The notes: generated from the letters alone by a model not told the origin. A stretch of DNA of 64,000 nt from Scleromatobacter sp039920745 (GCA_039920745.1 JBDSDD010000075.1:1-64000); one strand, 5' to 3'; positions 25,698 through 34,398 are shown, numbered from the stretch's first letter. A program made the numbers and translations.

Positions 25698-25711
25698 TGA
25701 CGTTAACGTCA
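25698..25711. promoter_or_regulatory. Perfect palindrome, probable operator of the MerR regulator
   Basis: TGACGTTAACGTCA is a perfect 14-bp palindrome in the 213-bp gap between the divergent SCP2 and SDR operons. It overlaps TTGACG (25697-25702), a good -35 for the rightward operon; TAATGC at 25722-25727 could be its -10, with a 19-bp spacer as often seen at MerR-controlled promoters. Transcription would then begin near 25734, which suits the SDR start at 25778. ACGT-rich palindromes are reported for LiuR-type MerR proteins, but the exact consensus should be compared. Confidence 0.65.
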
Positions 25712-25777
25712 CCCTGAAGCCTAATGCGGCACGTGCCGATGCACGGGCCTCCTCTTTCTGGATCGAAACGCGTTCCC

Positions 25778-26725
25778 ATGACGACAGCCTCTCCCGATTC
25801 GACCGCCTGCGCCATCCCTTCTTCACGCTACCGCAGCGTGTTCGCGCCGGGGCTGTTCGCGGGCCGGCGGCTGTGGGTCACCGGCGGCGGCTCGGGCATC
25901 GGCCGCGCGGTCGCGCACGAGCTCGCGTCGCTCGGCGCCGACGTGGTGATCAGCGGGCGCAACGTCGACAAGCTCGAACGCGTGGCCGCCGAGATCCACG
26001 AGGACGGTGGCCGCTGCACCTGGCGCGCGTTCGACATCCGCGACGACGAGGCCGTCACGGCCAACGTCGCCGACGTCGTCGCCAAGGAGGGCGTCGTCCA
26101 CGGCCTGGTCAACAATGCCGGCGGCCAGTTCCCGGCGCCGATGATGGCCATCAGCAAGCGCGGCTTCGAGGCCGTGGTTGCCAACAACCTCACGGGCGGC
26201 TTCCTGATGATGCGCGAGCTCTTCCTGCAAAGCTTCCAGCAGCACGGCGGTGCCATCGTCAACATGACGGCCGACTTCCGCAACGGCATGCCCGGCATGG
26301 CGCACTCGGGCGCGGCGCGCGCGGGCATGAGCAACCTGACGATGTCGGCCTCGTTCGAATGGTCGTCGTTCGGCGTGCGCGTCAACGCCGTCGCGCCGGG
26401 CTGGATCGCCTCCAGCGGCATGGACACCTACGGCGGCGCGATGAAGACGCTGATCCCCAAGCTCAAGAGCCACGTCCCGTTGCGCCGCATGGGGCTGGAG
26501 GCCGAGGTCAGTGCAGCGATCGTCTTCCTGCTGTCGCCTGCGGCCTCGTTCATCACCGGCATCACGCTGCAGATCGACGGCGGGGCCTCGCTTCACTCGC
26601 CGATGTTCCCGTCCGTCGACCACGCCACGTCGGTGCCGTTCGACGGCTTCCATCGCGCGACGACGCCCGAGGTGCTGCGCGCTCTTTCCGAAGCATCCCC
26701 ACCCACCCAGCCGGACGCCGCCTGA
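25778..26725 (+). CDS. SDR-family protein related to trans-2-enoyl-CoA reductase, active-site motif altered
   Basis: The product is 315 residues with the NAD(P) loop TGGGSGIG at residues 35-42 and NNAGGQFPAPM. The segment AHSGAARAGMSNLTM resembles that of peroxisomal trans-2-enoyl-CoA reductase (PECR), where HSGAARAGV is followed by YNLTK carrying the YxxxK dyad. Here the dyad positions read Ser and Met (SNLTM), so the usual proton relay seems lost. Upstream ATGs at 25724 and 25739 lie at or before the predicted -10 or transcript start, which favours 25778. The stop overlaps the carboxylase start (TGATG). It may be a reductase with unusual chemistry or a binding protein. Confidence 0.78.
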   Translation: MTTASPDSTACAIPSSRYRSVFAPGLFAGRRLWVTGGGSGIGRAVAHELASLGADVVISGRNVDKLERVAAEIHEDGGRCTWRAFDIRDDEAVTANVADVVAKEGVVHGLVNNAGGQFPAPMMAISKRGFEAVVANNLTGGFLMMRELFLQSFQQHGGAIVNMTADFRNGMPGMAHSGAARAGMSNLTMSASFEWSSFGVRVNAVAPGWIASSGMDTYGGAMKTLIPKLKSHVPLRRMGLEAEVSAAIVFLLSPAASFITGITLQIDGGASLHSPMFPSVDHATSVPFDGFHRATTPEVLRALSEASPPTQPDAA

Positions 26726-28335
26726 TGCCCGCGATCGTCTCGAAACTCAATCCCAAGGCCGCTGGCTTCGTCGCCAACGCGGCGCGGATGGCCGAACGCC
26801 TGGCCGACGTGCGCAAGCTCGAACGCCAGGTCGTCGACGAGAGTGCGTCCAAGCGCGACAAGTTCGCCAAGCGCGGCCAGTTGCTGCCGCGCGAACGCGT
26901 CGCCCAGCTGCTCGACCGCGGCAGCGGCTTCCTGGAGCTGTCGACGCTGGCCGGGCTGGGCATGCACGACGACGACGGCAAGAAGTCGGTGCAGGGCGGT
27001 GGCTCCATCGTCGGCATCGGCCTGGTGGCCGGCAAGCGCATGGTGATCTCCGCCAGCGACAGCGCGCTGAAGGGCGGCACGGTGTCGCCGATGGGCCTGC
27101 GCAAGGCCTTGCGCGCGCAGCAGGTCGCTCTCGAGAACAAGCTGCCGCTGATCTACCTGGTGGAGTCCGGCGGCGCCAACCTGATGTACCAGAGCGAGAT
27201 GTTCGTCGAGGGGGGACGCAGCTTCGCCAACCAGGCGCGGCTGTCGGCGGCGGGCATCCCGCAGATCGCCGTCGTGCACGGCTCGTCGACGGCCGGCGGC
27301 GCCTACCTGCCGGGCCTGTCCGACTACGTCGTGCTGGTGCGCGGCCGCTCCAGCATCTATCTGGCCGGGCCGCCGCTGGTGAAGGCGGCGATCGGCGAGG
27401 ACGTCACCGACGACGAACTTGGCGGCGCGCAGACGCACGCCGAGATCACCGGCCTGGGCGAGTACCTGAGCGAGAACGACGCCCATGCGATCGCGATCGC
27501 GCGCGAGCTCGTCGACAAGCTGCAGTGGGAGTCGGCGCCGTCCGCCAACGCGTGCGCGGCGCCGCTGTACGACGTCGAGGAGCTGATGGGCGTGGTGCCC
27601 GCCGACGAGCGCGAGCCCTACGACGTGCGCGAGGTCATCGCCCGCCTGGTCGACGGCTCCGACTTGCTCGAGTTCAAGCCCGGGTTCGGCTCGGATACGC
27701 TGTGCGGCCACGCGCGGGTCGACGGCCACATCGTCGGCATCCTCGGCAACAACGGCCCGATCCAGCCCGCCGGCGCCAACAAGGCGGCGCAGTTCATCCA
27801 GCTGTGCGACCAGTCCGGCACGCCGCTGGTCTTCCTGCAGAACACCACCGGCTACATGGTGGGCTCGGCGGCCGAGCGCGGTGGCGCGATCAAGCACGGC
27901 GCCAAGATGATCCAGGCCGTGGCCAACGCGCGCGTGCCCAAGTTCACGTTCGTCATCGGCGGGTCGTTCGGCGCCGGCAACTACGGCATGTGCGGCCGCG
28001 GCTTCGACCCCCGCTTCATCTTCAGCTGGCCCAACGCACGCACCGCGGTGATGGGCGGGGCGCAGGCCGGCAAGGTGATGGAAATCGTCGGCGCCGCCAA
28101 GCTCGCGCGCGCCGGCGCACCGCTCAATCCGGATGCGTTGTCCGCGATGGGCAACCAGCTGCGCGACCGCATCGACCGCGAATCGAACGTGCTGTTCGGC
28201 ACCGCGCGCCTGTGGGACGACGGCATCGTCGACCCGCGCGACACGCGGCGCGTGCTGGCGCTCGCGTTGGCGCTGGCGCGCGAGGCCGATGCAAGAACCC
28301 TGCGCGGCAACACCTTCGGCATCGCCCGCTTCTAA
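26725..28335 (+). CDS. Acyl-CoA carboxylase, carboxyltransferase (beta) subunit, AtuC/LiuB-like
   Basis: The product is 536 residues with the N and C carboxyltransferase domains. VESGGANLMYQSEMF and SSTAGGAYLPGLSDY mark the acyl-CoA half; FLQNTTGYMVGSAAERGG and GGSFGAGNYGMCGRGFDPRF mark the biotin half. The last is shared by methylcrotonyl- and geranyl-CoA carboxylases. It transfers CO2 from biotin to the gamma carbon of a 3-methyl-2-enoyl-CoA. The gene order carboxylase beta, dehydrogenase, hydratase, carboxylase alpha equals atuCDEF rather than liuABCD, which favours a longer isoprenoid substrate. The specificity residue was not resolved by eye. Confidence 0.85.
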   Translation: MPAIVSKLNPKAAGFVANAARMAERLADVRKLERQVVDESASKRDKFAKRGQLLPRERVAQLLDRGSGFLELSTLAGLGMHDDDGKKSVQGGGSIVGIGLVAGKRMVISASDSALKGGTVSPMGLRKALRAQQVALENKLPLIYLVESGGANLMYQSEMFVEGGRSFANQARLSAAGIPQIAVVHGSSTAGGAYLPGLSDYVVLVRGRSSIYLAGPPLVKAAIGEDVTDDELGGAQTHAEITGLGEYLSENDAHAIAIARELVDKLQWESAPSANACAAPLYDVEELMGVVPADEREPYDVREVIARLVDGSDLLEFKPGFGSDTLCGHARVDGHIVGILGNNGPIQPAGANKAAQFIQLCDQSGTPLVFLQNTTGYMVGSAAERGGAIKHGAKMIQAVANARVPKFTFVIGGSFGAGNYGMCGRGFDPRFIFSWPNARTAVMGGAQAGKVMEIVGAAKLARAGAPLNPDALSAMGNQLRDRIDRESNVLFGTARLWDDGIVDPRDTRRVLALALALAREADARTLRGNTFGIARF

Positions 28336-28355
28336 ACATTCCAAGAGACAAGCTC

Positions 28356-29510
28356 ATGATCTTCACGACCGAACACAAGGCCCTTGCCGAGACCGTCTCG
28401 CGCTTCGTCGAGAAGGAACTGAACCCCTTCGTCCCGAAGTGGGAGGCCGACGAGCAGTACCCGGCGCACGAAGTCATCAAGAAGATGGGCAACCTCGGCC
28501 TGCTGGGCCTGAAGTACCCCGAGGAGTTCGGCGGTGCGGGCCTGGACTTCAGCTACTCGATGGTGATGGCCGAGGCGCTGGGCAACTGCGGCTGCGGCGG
28601 CGTGCCGATGTCCATCGGCGTGCACACCGACATGTGCACCCCGGCGCTGGCGCGCTTCGGCTCCGACGAACTGCGCCACGAGTTCCTCACGCCGTCGATC
28701 GCCGGCGACGTGCTGGGCTGCGTCGCGGTGAGCGAGCCGGGCGGCGGCTCCGACGTCGCGGCGCTGAAGACGACGGCGCGCAAGGACGGCGGCGACTACA
28801 TCATCGACGGCAGCAAGATGTGGATCACCAACGGCCTGCAGGCCGACTGGTGCTGCCTGCTGGCCAACACCAGCGAGGGTCCGGCGCACAAGAACAAGAG
28901 CCTGATCATCGTGCCGATGAACCTGCCCGGGATCACCAAGCAGAAGATCCACAAGATCGGCATGGACTCGTCCGACACCGCGTTGCTGTTCTTCGACGGC
29001 GTGCGCGTGCCCCAGCGCTACCTGATCGGCCAGGAAGGCATGGGCTTCGCGTTCCAGATGATGCAGTTCCAGGAGGAGCGCATGTGGGGCGCTGCGTCGT
29101 CGCTGAAGAGCCTCGACCGCCTGATCGACCTCACCATCGCCTACACACGGGAGCGCAAAGCCTTCGGCAAGAGCATCCTCGACAACCAGGTGGTGCACTT
29201 CCGCCTCGCCGAACTGCGCACCGAGGTCGCCGCGCTGCGCGCGCTCACCTACCAGTGCTGCGAGCTCTACATCTCGGGCAAGGACGTCAGCAAGCTCGCG
29301 TCGATGGCCAAGCTCAAGTGCGGACGTCTCAGCCGCGAGGTGGCCGACAGCTGCCTGCAGTATTGGGGCGGCATGGGCTTCACGCGCGACAACCCGATCT
29401 CGCAGGCCTATCGCGACTCGCGCCTGATCTCGATCGGCGGCGGCGCGGACGAAGTCATGCTGGGCATCATCTGCAAGCTCGAAGGGACCTTGCCAAAGGG
29501 GGGGCATTGA
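28356..29510 (+). CDS. Acyl-CoA dehydrogenase, AtuD-like
   Basis: The product is 384 residues starting MIFTTEHKALAETVSRFVEK. It has the FAD-binding acyl-CoA dehydrogenase signatures CVAVSEPGGGSDVAALKTTA, WITNGLQADWCCLL and YTRERKAFGKSILDNQVV, with a C-terminal GGGADEVMLGIICKLEG carrying the probable catalytic Glu. In atu clusters this position is the citronellyl-CoA dehydrogenase making the 2-enoyl-CoA substrate of the carboxylase. Isovaleryl-CoA dehydrogenase function is the main alternative. Its stop overlaps the next start by one base (TGATG). Confidence 0.85.
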   Translation: MIFTTEHKALAETVSRFVEKELNPFVPKWEADEQYPAHEVIKKMGNLGLLGLKYPEEFGGAGLDFSYSMVMAEALGNCGCGGVPMSIGVHTDMCTPALARFGSDELRHEFLTPSIAGDVLGCVAVSEPGGGSDVAALKTTARKDGGDYIIDGSKMWITNGLQADWCCLLANTSEGPAHKNKSLIIVPMNLPGITKQKIHKIGMDSSDTALLFFDGVRVPQRYLIGQEGMGFAFQMMQFQEERMWGAASSLKSLDRLIDLTIAYTRERKAFGKSILDNQVVHFRLAELRTEVAALRALTYQCCELYISGKDVSKLASMAKLKCGRLSREVADSCLQYWGGMGFTRDNPISQAYRDSRLISIGGGADEVMLGIICKLEGTLPKGGH

Positions 29511-30310
29511 TGGACTTCGCTACTCTGGCCGTCTCGTCGGAGGGCGGCGTCCTGCACATGACGTTGAATCGCCCGGCGACGCGCAACGCGATGTCGCTGC
29601 AGATGGTCGACGAGCTGCGTGCGGTGCTGGCCGATGCCGAGGCGGCGGGCGACGTCCGCGTGATCGTGCTGCGCGGCGCGGGCGGGCATTTCTGCGCCGG
29701 CGCCGACCTGCAGGACATGGCGCAGGCGCGCCAGCGCGAGATGGCGGGCGACGCCGACGCGATCGCCAGCGTCAACGCCCGCTTCGGCGCGCTGTGTGGC
29801 GCGTTCGCGCGCACCGGCATCGCGACGATCGCGGTGCTCGAAGGCACGGTGATGGGCGGCGGCCTGGGGTTGGCTTGCGTCGTCGACGTCGCGTTGGCCG
29901 GGCAGGGCGCGCAGTTGCGCCTGCCCGAAACCTCGCTGGGCCTCGTGCCGGCGCAGATCGCGGCTTTCCTCGTCGAGCGCGTCGGCGCTTCCCAGGCGCG
30001 ACGCCTGGCGGTGACCGGAGGCAAGCTGAGTGCCGCGCAGGCATTGGCCATCGGCCTGGTGCACGAGTTGCATGACGACGGTGCGGCGCTGGACGCCGCG
30101 CTGGCCGCGACGCTGGCGCAGGCGCTGCGCTGCGCCCCCGCCGCGGTCGCGGCCACCAAGGCCTTGATGGCGCGCGCGCTGCACACACCGGCGGCCGATC
30201 TCGTCGACGAGGCGGCACGCCTGTTCGCGCAGGCGGCACGCGGGCCTGAAGGCATCGAAGGCATGACCGCGTTCCTGCAGAAGCGTTCACCGTCGTGGGC
30301 GCCGCAATGA
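29510..30310 (+). CDS. Enoyl-CoA hydratase family protein, AtuE/LiuC-like
   Basis: The 266-residue crotonase has the oxyanion loops GAGGHFCAGADLQDMAQARQ and EGTVMGGGLGLACVVDVAL and the segment LPETSLGLVPAQIAAFLVER. The last is characteristic of hydratases acting on methylglutaconyl- or isohexenylglutaconyl-CoA. In the pathway it would hydrate the carboxylated enoyl-CoA before the lyase step. The start is fixed by the one-base overlap with the dehydrogenase, and its stop overlaps the carboxylase alpha ATG by 4 bases. Confidence 0.84.
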   Translation: MDFATLAVSSEGGVLHMTLNRPATRNAMSLQMVDELRAVLADAEAAGDVRVIVLRGAGGHFCAGADLQDMAQARQREMAGDADAIASVNARFGALCGAFARTGIATIAVLEGTVMGGGLGLACVVDVALAGQGAQLRLPETSLGLVPAQIAAFLVERVGASQARRLAVTGGKLSAAQALAIGLVHELHDDGAALDAALAATLAQALRCAPAAVAATKALMARALHTPAADLVDEAARLFAQAARGPEGIEGMTAFLQKRSPSWAPQ

Positions 30311-32307
30311 ACAAGATCCTGATTGCCAACCGCGGCGAGATCGCTTGCCGCGTGATCCGCACGGCGCGTGCGCTGGGCTACCGCACCGTCGCGGTCTACA
30401 GCCAGCCCGACGCGGCGTCGCCGCACGTGGCGCTGGCCGACGAGGCCGTCGCGCTCGGCGGCCAATCGGCCGCGGACTCCTATCTGCGCATCGACGCGGT
30501 GCTGGCCGCGGCCGCGCGCACCGGCGCCGACGCCGTCCACCCGGGCTACGGTTTCCTGTCCGAACGCGCCGACTTCGCACAGGCCTGCGTCGCCGCCGGC
30601 CTCGTCTTCATCGGCCCGCCTGCCTCGGCCATCACGGCGATGGGCGACAAGGCCGGCGCCAAGCGCCGCATGCTGGCGGCGTCGGTGCCGTGCGTGCCGG
30701 GCTATCTCGGCGACGACCAGTCGGACGCGGCGTTCACCGAACAGGCGACGACGCTCGGCTACCCGCTGCTGGTCAAGGCGGTGGCCGGCGGCGGCGGGCG
30801 CGGCATGCGTCTCGTGCACGCGCCCGTCGAGCTCGCGGGTGCGCTCGCGGGCGCGCGGCGCGAGGCGACGTCGGCGTTCGGCGACGGCACGTTGATGCTG
30901 GAGCGCCTCGTCACCGACGGCCGCCACATCGAGATCCAGGTGTTCGCCGATGCACACGGCAACGTCGTGCACCTCGGCGAGCGCGATTGCAGCGCGCAGC
31001 GCCGGCGCCAGAAGGTCATCGAGGAATCGCCATCGCCGTTCGTCGACGCGCAGATGCGCGACACCATGGGCCGCGACGCGGTCGCCGCCGCCCAGGCCGT
31101 CGGCTATGTCGGCGCCGGTACGGTGGAGTTCATCGTCGATGACCAGCGCCGGCACTACTTCCTCGAGATGAACACGCGGCTGCAGGTGGAGCATCCGGTC
31201 ACCGAATGCGTCACCGGCCTCGACCTCGTCGAATGGCAGCTGCGCGTCGCCGCGGGCGAGCCGCTGCCCCTGCGCCAGGACGAGATCCGCTGGACCGGCC
31301 ACGCCGTCGAGGCCCGTCTCTACGCCGAGGATCCCTACGACGGCTTCGCACCGCAGACCGGCCCCATCACCCACTGGCGTCCGGCGCGCGCGCTGCGCGC
31401 GGGACGCGCGGACGCCGGCACGCAAGGCGTGCCGGCCAGCCTGCTGGCGTCGGTGCGCATCGACGACGGCATCGCCGAGGGCGGCGTCGTCTCGCCGTTC
31501 TACGACGCGATGGTGGCCAAGGTCATCGTGCACGGCCGCGACCGCGGCGACGCGCTGCGACGCCTGGGCGCCGCGCTGGAAGACAGCCCGTTGCTGGGCC
31601 TGCGCAACAACGGCCGCTACCTGCGCGACCTGGTGCGCCATCCCGAGTTCGTCGCCGGCGCGGTCACGACCAAGCGCCTCGACGACTGGGCGGCGCAGCA
31701 CGATCCGATCAACGTCGCGCCGCTGCCCGACGACGAGGACTGGGCCATCGCCGCCGCCTTGCGCGCGCAGCCGCCCGAGGCCGCGCCCACCAGCGGGCCG
31801 CTGGCGCCGAGCATCGCGTCGCGTCGCATCGCGCTCGCCTGCGCCGGCGTGACGCGGGCGCTGGTGGTCGATGCGGGCAGGCGCGTGCACCTCGGAGAGC
31901 GTGTCGTCGACGTCGTGCTGCATCGGCGCGACGCCGACGGCTGGCGCGCGGTCGACGTCGACGGCGTGCGCCGGCAGCGCCTGATCCTGGACGACGGCGC
32001 GTGCGTGCATGTCGCTCGCGACGCCGCGGTGCACCTGTTCGCCGAGCCGTCGCCGTTCCCGCAGCCTGACGCCAGCGCCGCGGCGCGGGTCGCGCGGGCA
32101 CCGGTCGCCGGGGTCGTCGCGCAGGTGAGCGTGGACGTCGGCCAACGCGTCGTGGCGGGCCAGCCGCTGGTGTGCGTCGAGGCGATGAAGATGGAGATGT
32201 GGCTCAACGCCGCCGCCGCGGGCGTCGTCAGCGCGGTGCATGTCGCGCTGCGCGACACGGTGGCGTCGGGCGCCGTGCTGGTCGAGCTCGACCTCGACCC
32301 GACCTGA
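30307..32307 (+). CDS. Acyl-CoA carboxylase, biotin-carboxylase/BCCP (alpha) subunit, AtuF/LiuD-like
   Basis: The product is 666 residues. An N-terminal biotin carboxylase (NKILIANRGEIACRVIRTAR, ATP-loop KAVAGGGGRGMRLVH, and EMNTRLQVEHPVTE) is joined by a poorly conserved middle region to a biotinyl domain with CVEAMKMEM. The biotinylated Lys is residue 628, 38 residues from the end as expected. It forms the alpha part of an alpha6-beta6 type carboxylase with the beta subunit encoded three genes upstream. It needs BirA, which is not in the window. Confidence 0.88.
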   Translation: MNKILIANRGEIACRVIRTARALGYRTVAVYSQPDAASPHVALADEAVALGGQSAADSYLRIDAVLAAAARTGADAVHPGYGFLSERADFAQACVAAGLVFIGPPASAITAMGDKAGAKRRMLAASVPCVPGYLGDDQSDAAFTEQATTLGYPLLVKAVAGGGGRGMRLVHAPVELAGALAGARREATSAFGDGTLMLERLVTDGRHIEIQVFADAHGNVVHLGERDCSAQRRRQKVIEESPSPFVDAQMRDTMGRDAVAAAQAVGYVGAGTVEFIVDDQRRHYFLEMNTRLQVEHPVTECVTGLDLVEWQLRVAAGEPLPLRQDEIRWTGHAVEARLYAEDPYDGFAPQTGPITHWRPARALRAGRADAGTQGVPASLLASVRIDDGIAEGGVVSPFYDAMVAKVIVHGRDRGDALRRLGAALEDSPLLGLRNNGRYLRDLVRHPEFVAGAVTTKRLDDWAAQHDPINVAPLPDDEDWAIAAALRAQPPEAAPTSGPLAPSIASRRIALACAGVTRALVVDAGRRVHLGERVVDVVLHRRDADGWRAVDVDGVRRQRLILDDGACVHVARDAAVHLFAEPSPFPQPDASAAARVARAPVAGVVAQVSVDVGQRVVAGQPLVCVEAMKMEMWLNAAAAGVVSAVHVALRDTVASGAVLVELDLDPT

Positions 32308-32319
32308 ACGAGGAAGACG

Positions 32320-33195
32320 ATGAACGAAGCGATCCTGACCTGCGCGCTGACCGGCGTGCTGACCGACCCGAGGCAACATCCGGTGCCGGTCACCGCCGCG
32401 CAGATGGCGGCCGCGGCGCGCGATGCGTTCAACGCCGGCGCGTCCATCATGCACGTGCACATCCGGCGCCAGGACGAGGGGCAGGGCCACCTGCCGTCGT
32501 GGGATCCGGACGTCGCCGAGGACGTCTGCGGCGCGATCCGCACGGCCTGCCCGGGCGTGATCATCAACCTGACGACGGGCGTGATCGGCAAGGACATCAG
32601 CGGCCCGCTCGCCTGCATCGAGCGCGTGAAGCCCGAGATCGCCGCCTGCAACGCGGGCAGCCTCAACTACCTCAAGCTGCGCTCGGACGGCAACTGGGCC
32701 TGGCCGCCGATGGTGTTCGACAACCCGGTCAGCAAAGTGCAACAGTTCCTCGACGCGATGGAAGCCGCCGGCGCGCATCCCGAGTTCGAATGCTTCGACG
32801 TCGGCATCGTGCGCTCGGTGGGCATGTTCCTGAAGTCCGGCATGCTCAAGCCCTCGATGGGCGTGGCCGAATACAACCTCGTGATGGGCGTCGCCTCCGG
32901 CATGCCCTGCGACGCCGACCTGCTGGCGCTGCTGCCGCGCTGGATCGCGCCGGGCGCGGTGTGGCAAGCGACGCTGATCGGCCGCGAGGAGATCTGGCCG
33001 GTGCACCAGAAGACGGCCGAACTGGGCGGCATGCTGCGCACCGGGCTCGAGGACAGCTTTTATCTGCCGGGCGGCGAACGCGCGAGCGGCAATGGCGTGA
33101 TGATCGAGGCCTTGGCCAAGTGTGCGGAGCGTGTCGGCCGACCGATCGCGACGCCGGCGCAGGCGAGGGCGCTGCTCGGGCTGGCCGCAGCGTAA
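32320..33195 (+). CDS. Beta-keto acid cleavage enzyme (BKACE, DUF849 family)
   Basis: A 291-residue TIM-barrel protein with the metal-binding pair His45 and His47 in IMHVHIR and the glycine-rich TTGVIGKD region. Its C-terminal GEEIWPVHQK-type region reads GREEIWPVHQKTAELGG, and AGG AAG stands just upstream of the ATG. BKACE enzymes (the type is 3-keto-5-aminohexanoate cleavage enzyme) react a beta-keto acid with acetyl-CoA to give acetoacetate and a new CoA ester. In an atu- or liu-type operon one would expect an HMG-CoA-lyase-like enzyme here, so this gene may do the C-C cleavage by other chemistry. The substrate is not deducible. Confidence 0.82.
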   Translation: MNEAILTCALTGVLTDPRQHPVPVTAAQMAAAARDAFNAGASIMHVHIRRQDEGQGHLPSWDPDVAEDVCGAIRTACPGVIINLTTGVIGKDISGPLACIERVKPEIAACNAGSLNYLKLRSDGNWAWPPMVFDNPVSKVQQFLDAMEAAGAHPEFECFDVGIVRSVGMFLKSGMLKPSMGVAEYNLVMGVASGMPCDADLLALLPRWIAPGAVWQATLIGREEIWPVHQKTAELGGMLRTGLEDSFYLPGGERASGNGVMIEALAKCAERVGRPIATPAQARALLGLAAA

Positions 33196-33240
33196 GCCCT
33201 GCATCCTTCGCCGACAGCCCGACAACTCAGGGAGCCACCG

Positions 33241-34080
33241 ATGACCCAACGCAGCCTGCAAGGCAAGACCTTGCTGATCACCGGCGCGTCGCGCGGCATC
33301 GGCCTGGCCATCGCCTGCCGCGCCGCCCGCGACGGCGCCAACGTGGCCTTGCTCGCCAAGACCACCGAGCCCAATCCCAAGCTGCCCGGCACCTTGTCGT
33401 CGGCGGCCGAGGCCGTGGAGCGCGCCGGTGGCCAGGCGCTGGCGCTGCGCACCGACATCCGCGACGACGCTGCGATCGCCGAAGCAGTGCGCGCCACGGT
33501 CGAGCGCTTCGGCGGCATCGACATCCTGGTCAACAACGCCAGCGCCATCAGCCTCACGCCCACCGCCGACACGCCCATGAAGCGCTTCGACCTGATGTTC
33601 GGCGTCAACGTGCGCGGCACCTACGCCACCACGCAGGCCTGCCTGCCGCACCTGCGCGCGAGCGCCAAGGCCGGCCGCGCACCCCAGGTGCTGACGATGT
33701 CGCCGCCGCTCAACATGGACGCCCGCTGGTTCTCGCCCCACGTGGCCTACACGATGGCCAAGTACGGCATGAGCCAATGCACGCTGGGCCACGCCGCCGA
33801 GTTCAAGCGCTTCGCCGTCGCCGTCAACAGCCTGTGGCCGCGCACGGCCATCGCCACGGCAGCGCTTCAGATGATCCCCGGCATGGACCTGTCGCAGTGC
33901 CGCAAGCCCGAGATCATGGCCGACGCCGCCTGGGCCATCCTCACCCGGCCCGCGATGCAGGACACCGGGCGCTTCTTCGTCGACGACGAAGTGTCGAAGG
34001 AAGAAGGCGTGAGTGATTTCGATGTCTATAGCGTGACACCGGGCACCGTGCATTTCATTCCGGATCTGTTCCTGGATTGA
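33241..34080 (+). CDS. Short-chain dehydrogenase, HSDL2/AtuB-like
   Basis: The 279-residue SDR has a TGASRGIG cofactor loop near residue 14, NNASAISLT, and an intact YxxxK in HVAYTMAKYGMS. The insert AKTTEPNPKLPGTLSSAAEA after the second strand and the ending FDVYSVTPGTVHFIPDLFLD are typical of hydroxysteroid-dehydrogenase-like protein 2 relatives, including SDRs found in atu clusters. It may oxidise a 3-hydroxyacyl intermediate or the terpene alcohol/aldehyde. GGGAG upstream of the ATG supports the start, 45 bases after the BKACE gene. It is the last gene of the operon. Confidence 0.83.
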   Translation: MTQRSLQGKTLLITGASRGIGLAIACRAARDGANVALLAKTTEPNPKLPGTLSSAAEAVERAGGQALALRTDIRDDAAIAEAVRATVERFGGIDILVNNASAISLTPTADTPMKRFDLMFGVNVRGTYATTQACLPHLRASAKAGRAPQVLTMSPPLNMDARWFSPHVAYTMAKYGMSQCTLGHAAEFKRFAVAVNSLWPRTAIATAALQMIPGMDLSQCRKPEIMADAAWAILTRPAMQDTGRFFVDDEVSKEEGVSDFDVYSVTPGTVHFIPDLFLD

Positions 34081-34398
34081 GCCGCTGCCAGGGGCGGCAG
34101 GGCCTCCGCCAACTTCGGGTTGTGGTCCGCGATGTCACGTGCCCGGCAACCGCATGACTGACAACGGCCTGTTCAAGCAGACCCGCACCGGGATGGAGTC
34201 GCGCCGCGCTTCCTGGCCAGTCACCACCGGTGCCTGCTGCGCGGCAGCAGCGAAGTGCCGGACGTGCTGGTCGTCGTCGAAGCGGCCTGCCTGCTGGCCC
34301 GGGACGCGTGAGCACCGAGGCCGGCGCGCGATGTCGCCGCCGGTCGGCCTGACACAATCGCAAGGCATTCTAGGGTGCCTGCATCCACCGAGCCGACC
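34081..34398. other. Intergenic region with no clear gene
   Basis: This 318-bp interval follows the catabolic operon. A start-less frame at about 34160-34311 reads GVAPRFLASHHRCLLRG then EVPDVLVVVEAACLLARDA to a TGA. It looks somewhat protein-like, but it has no start codon and a stop just before it, so it may be the tail of a lost gene. A short imperfect stem near 34085-34105 could help end transcription. The promoter of the following secreted-protein gene probably lies in the last 60 bases. Confidence 0.35.

Noticed and set aside
26725..32307. Straight leucine (liu) operon
   Set aside because: The gene order differs from liuABCD, liuE-type lyase is absent and a BKACE gene is present. It is not fully excluded, only less likely.
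34160..34311. Protein-like start-less frame after the catabolic operon
   Set aside because: It has no start codon, a stop lies directly before it, and there is no recognisable family. It is noted only as a possible gene tail.
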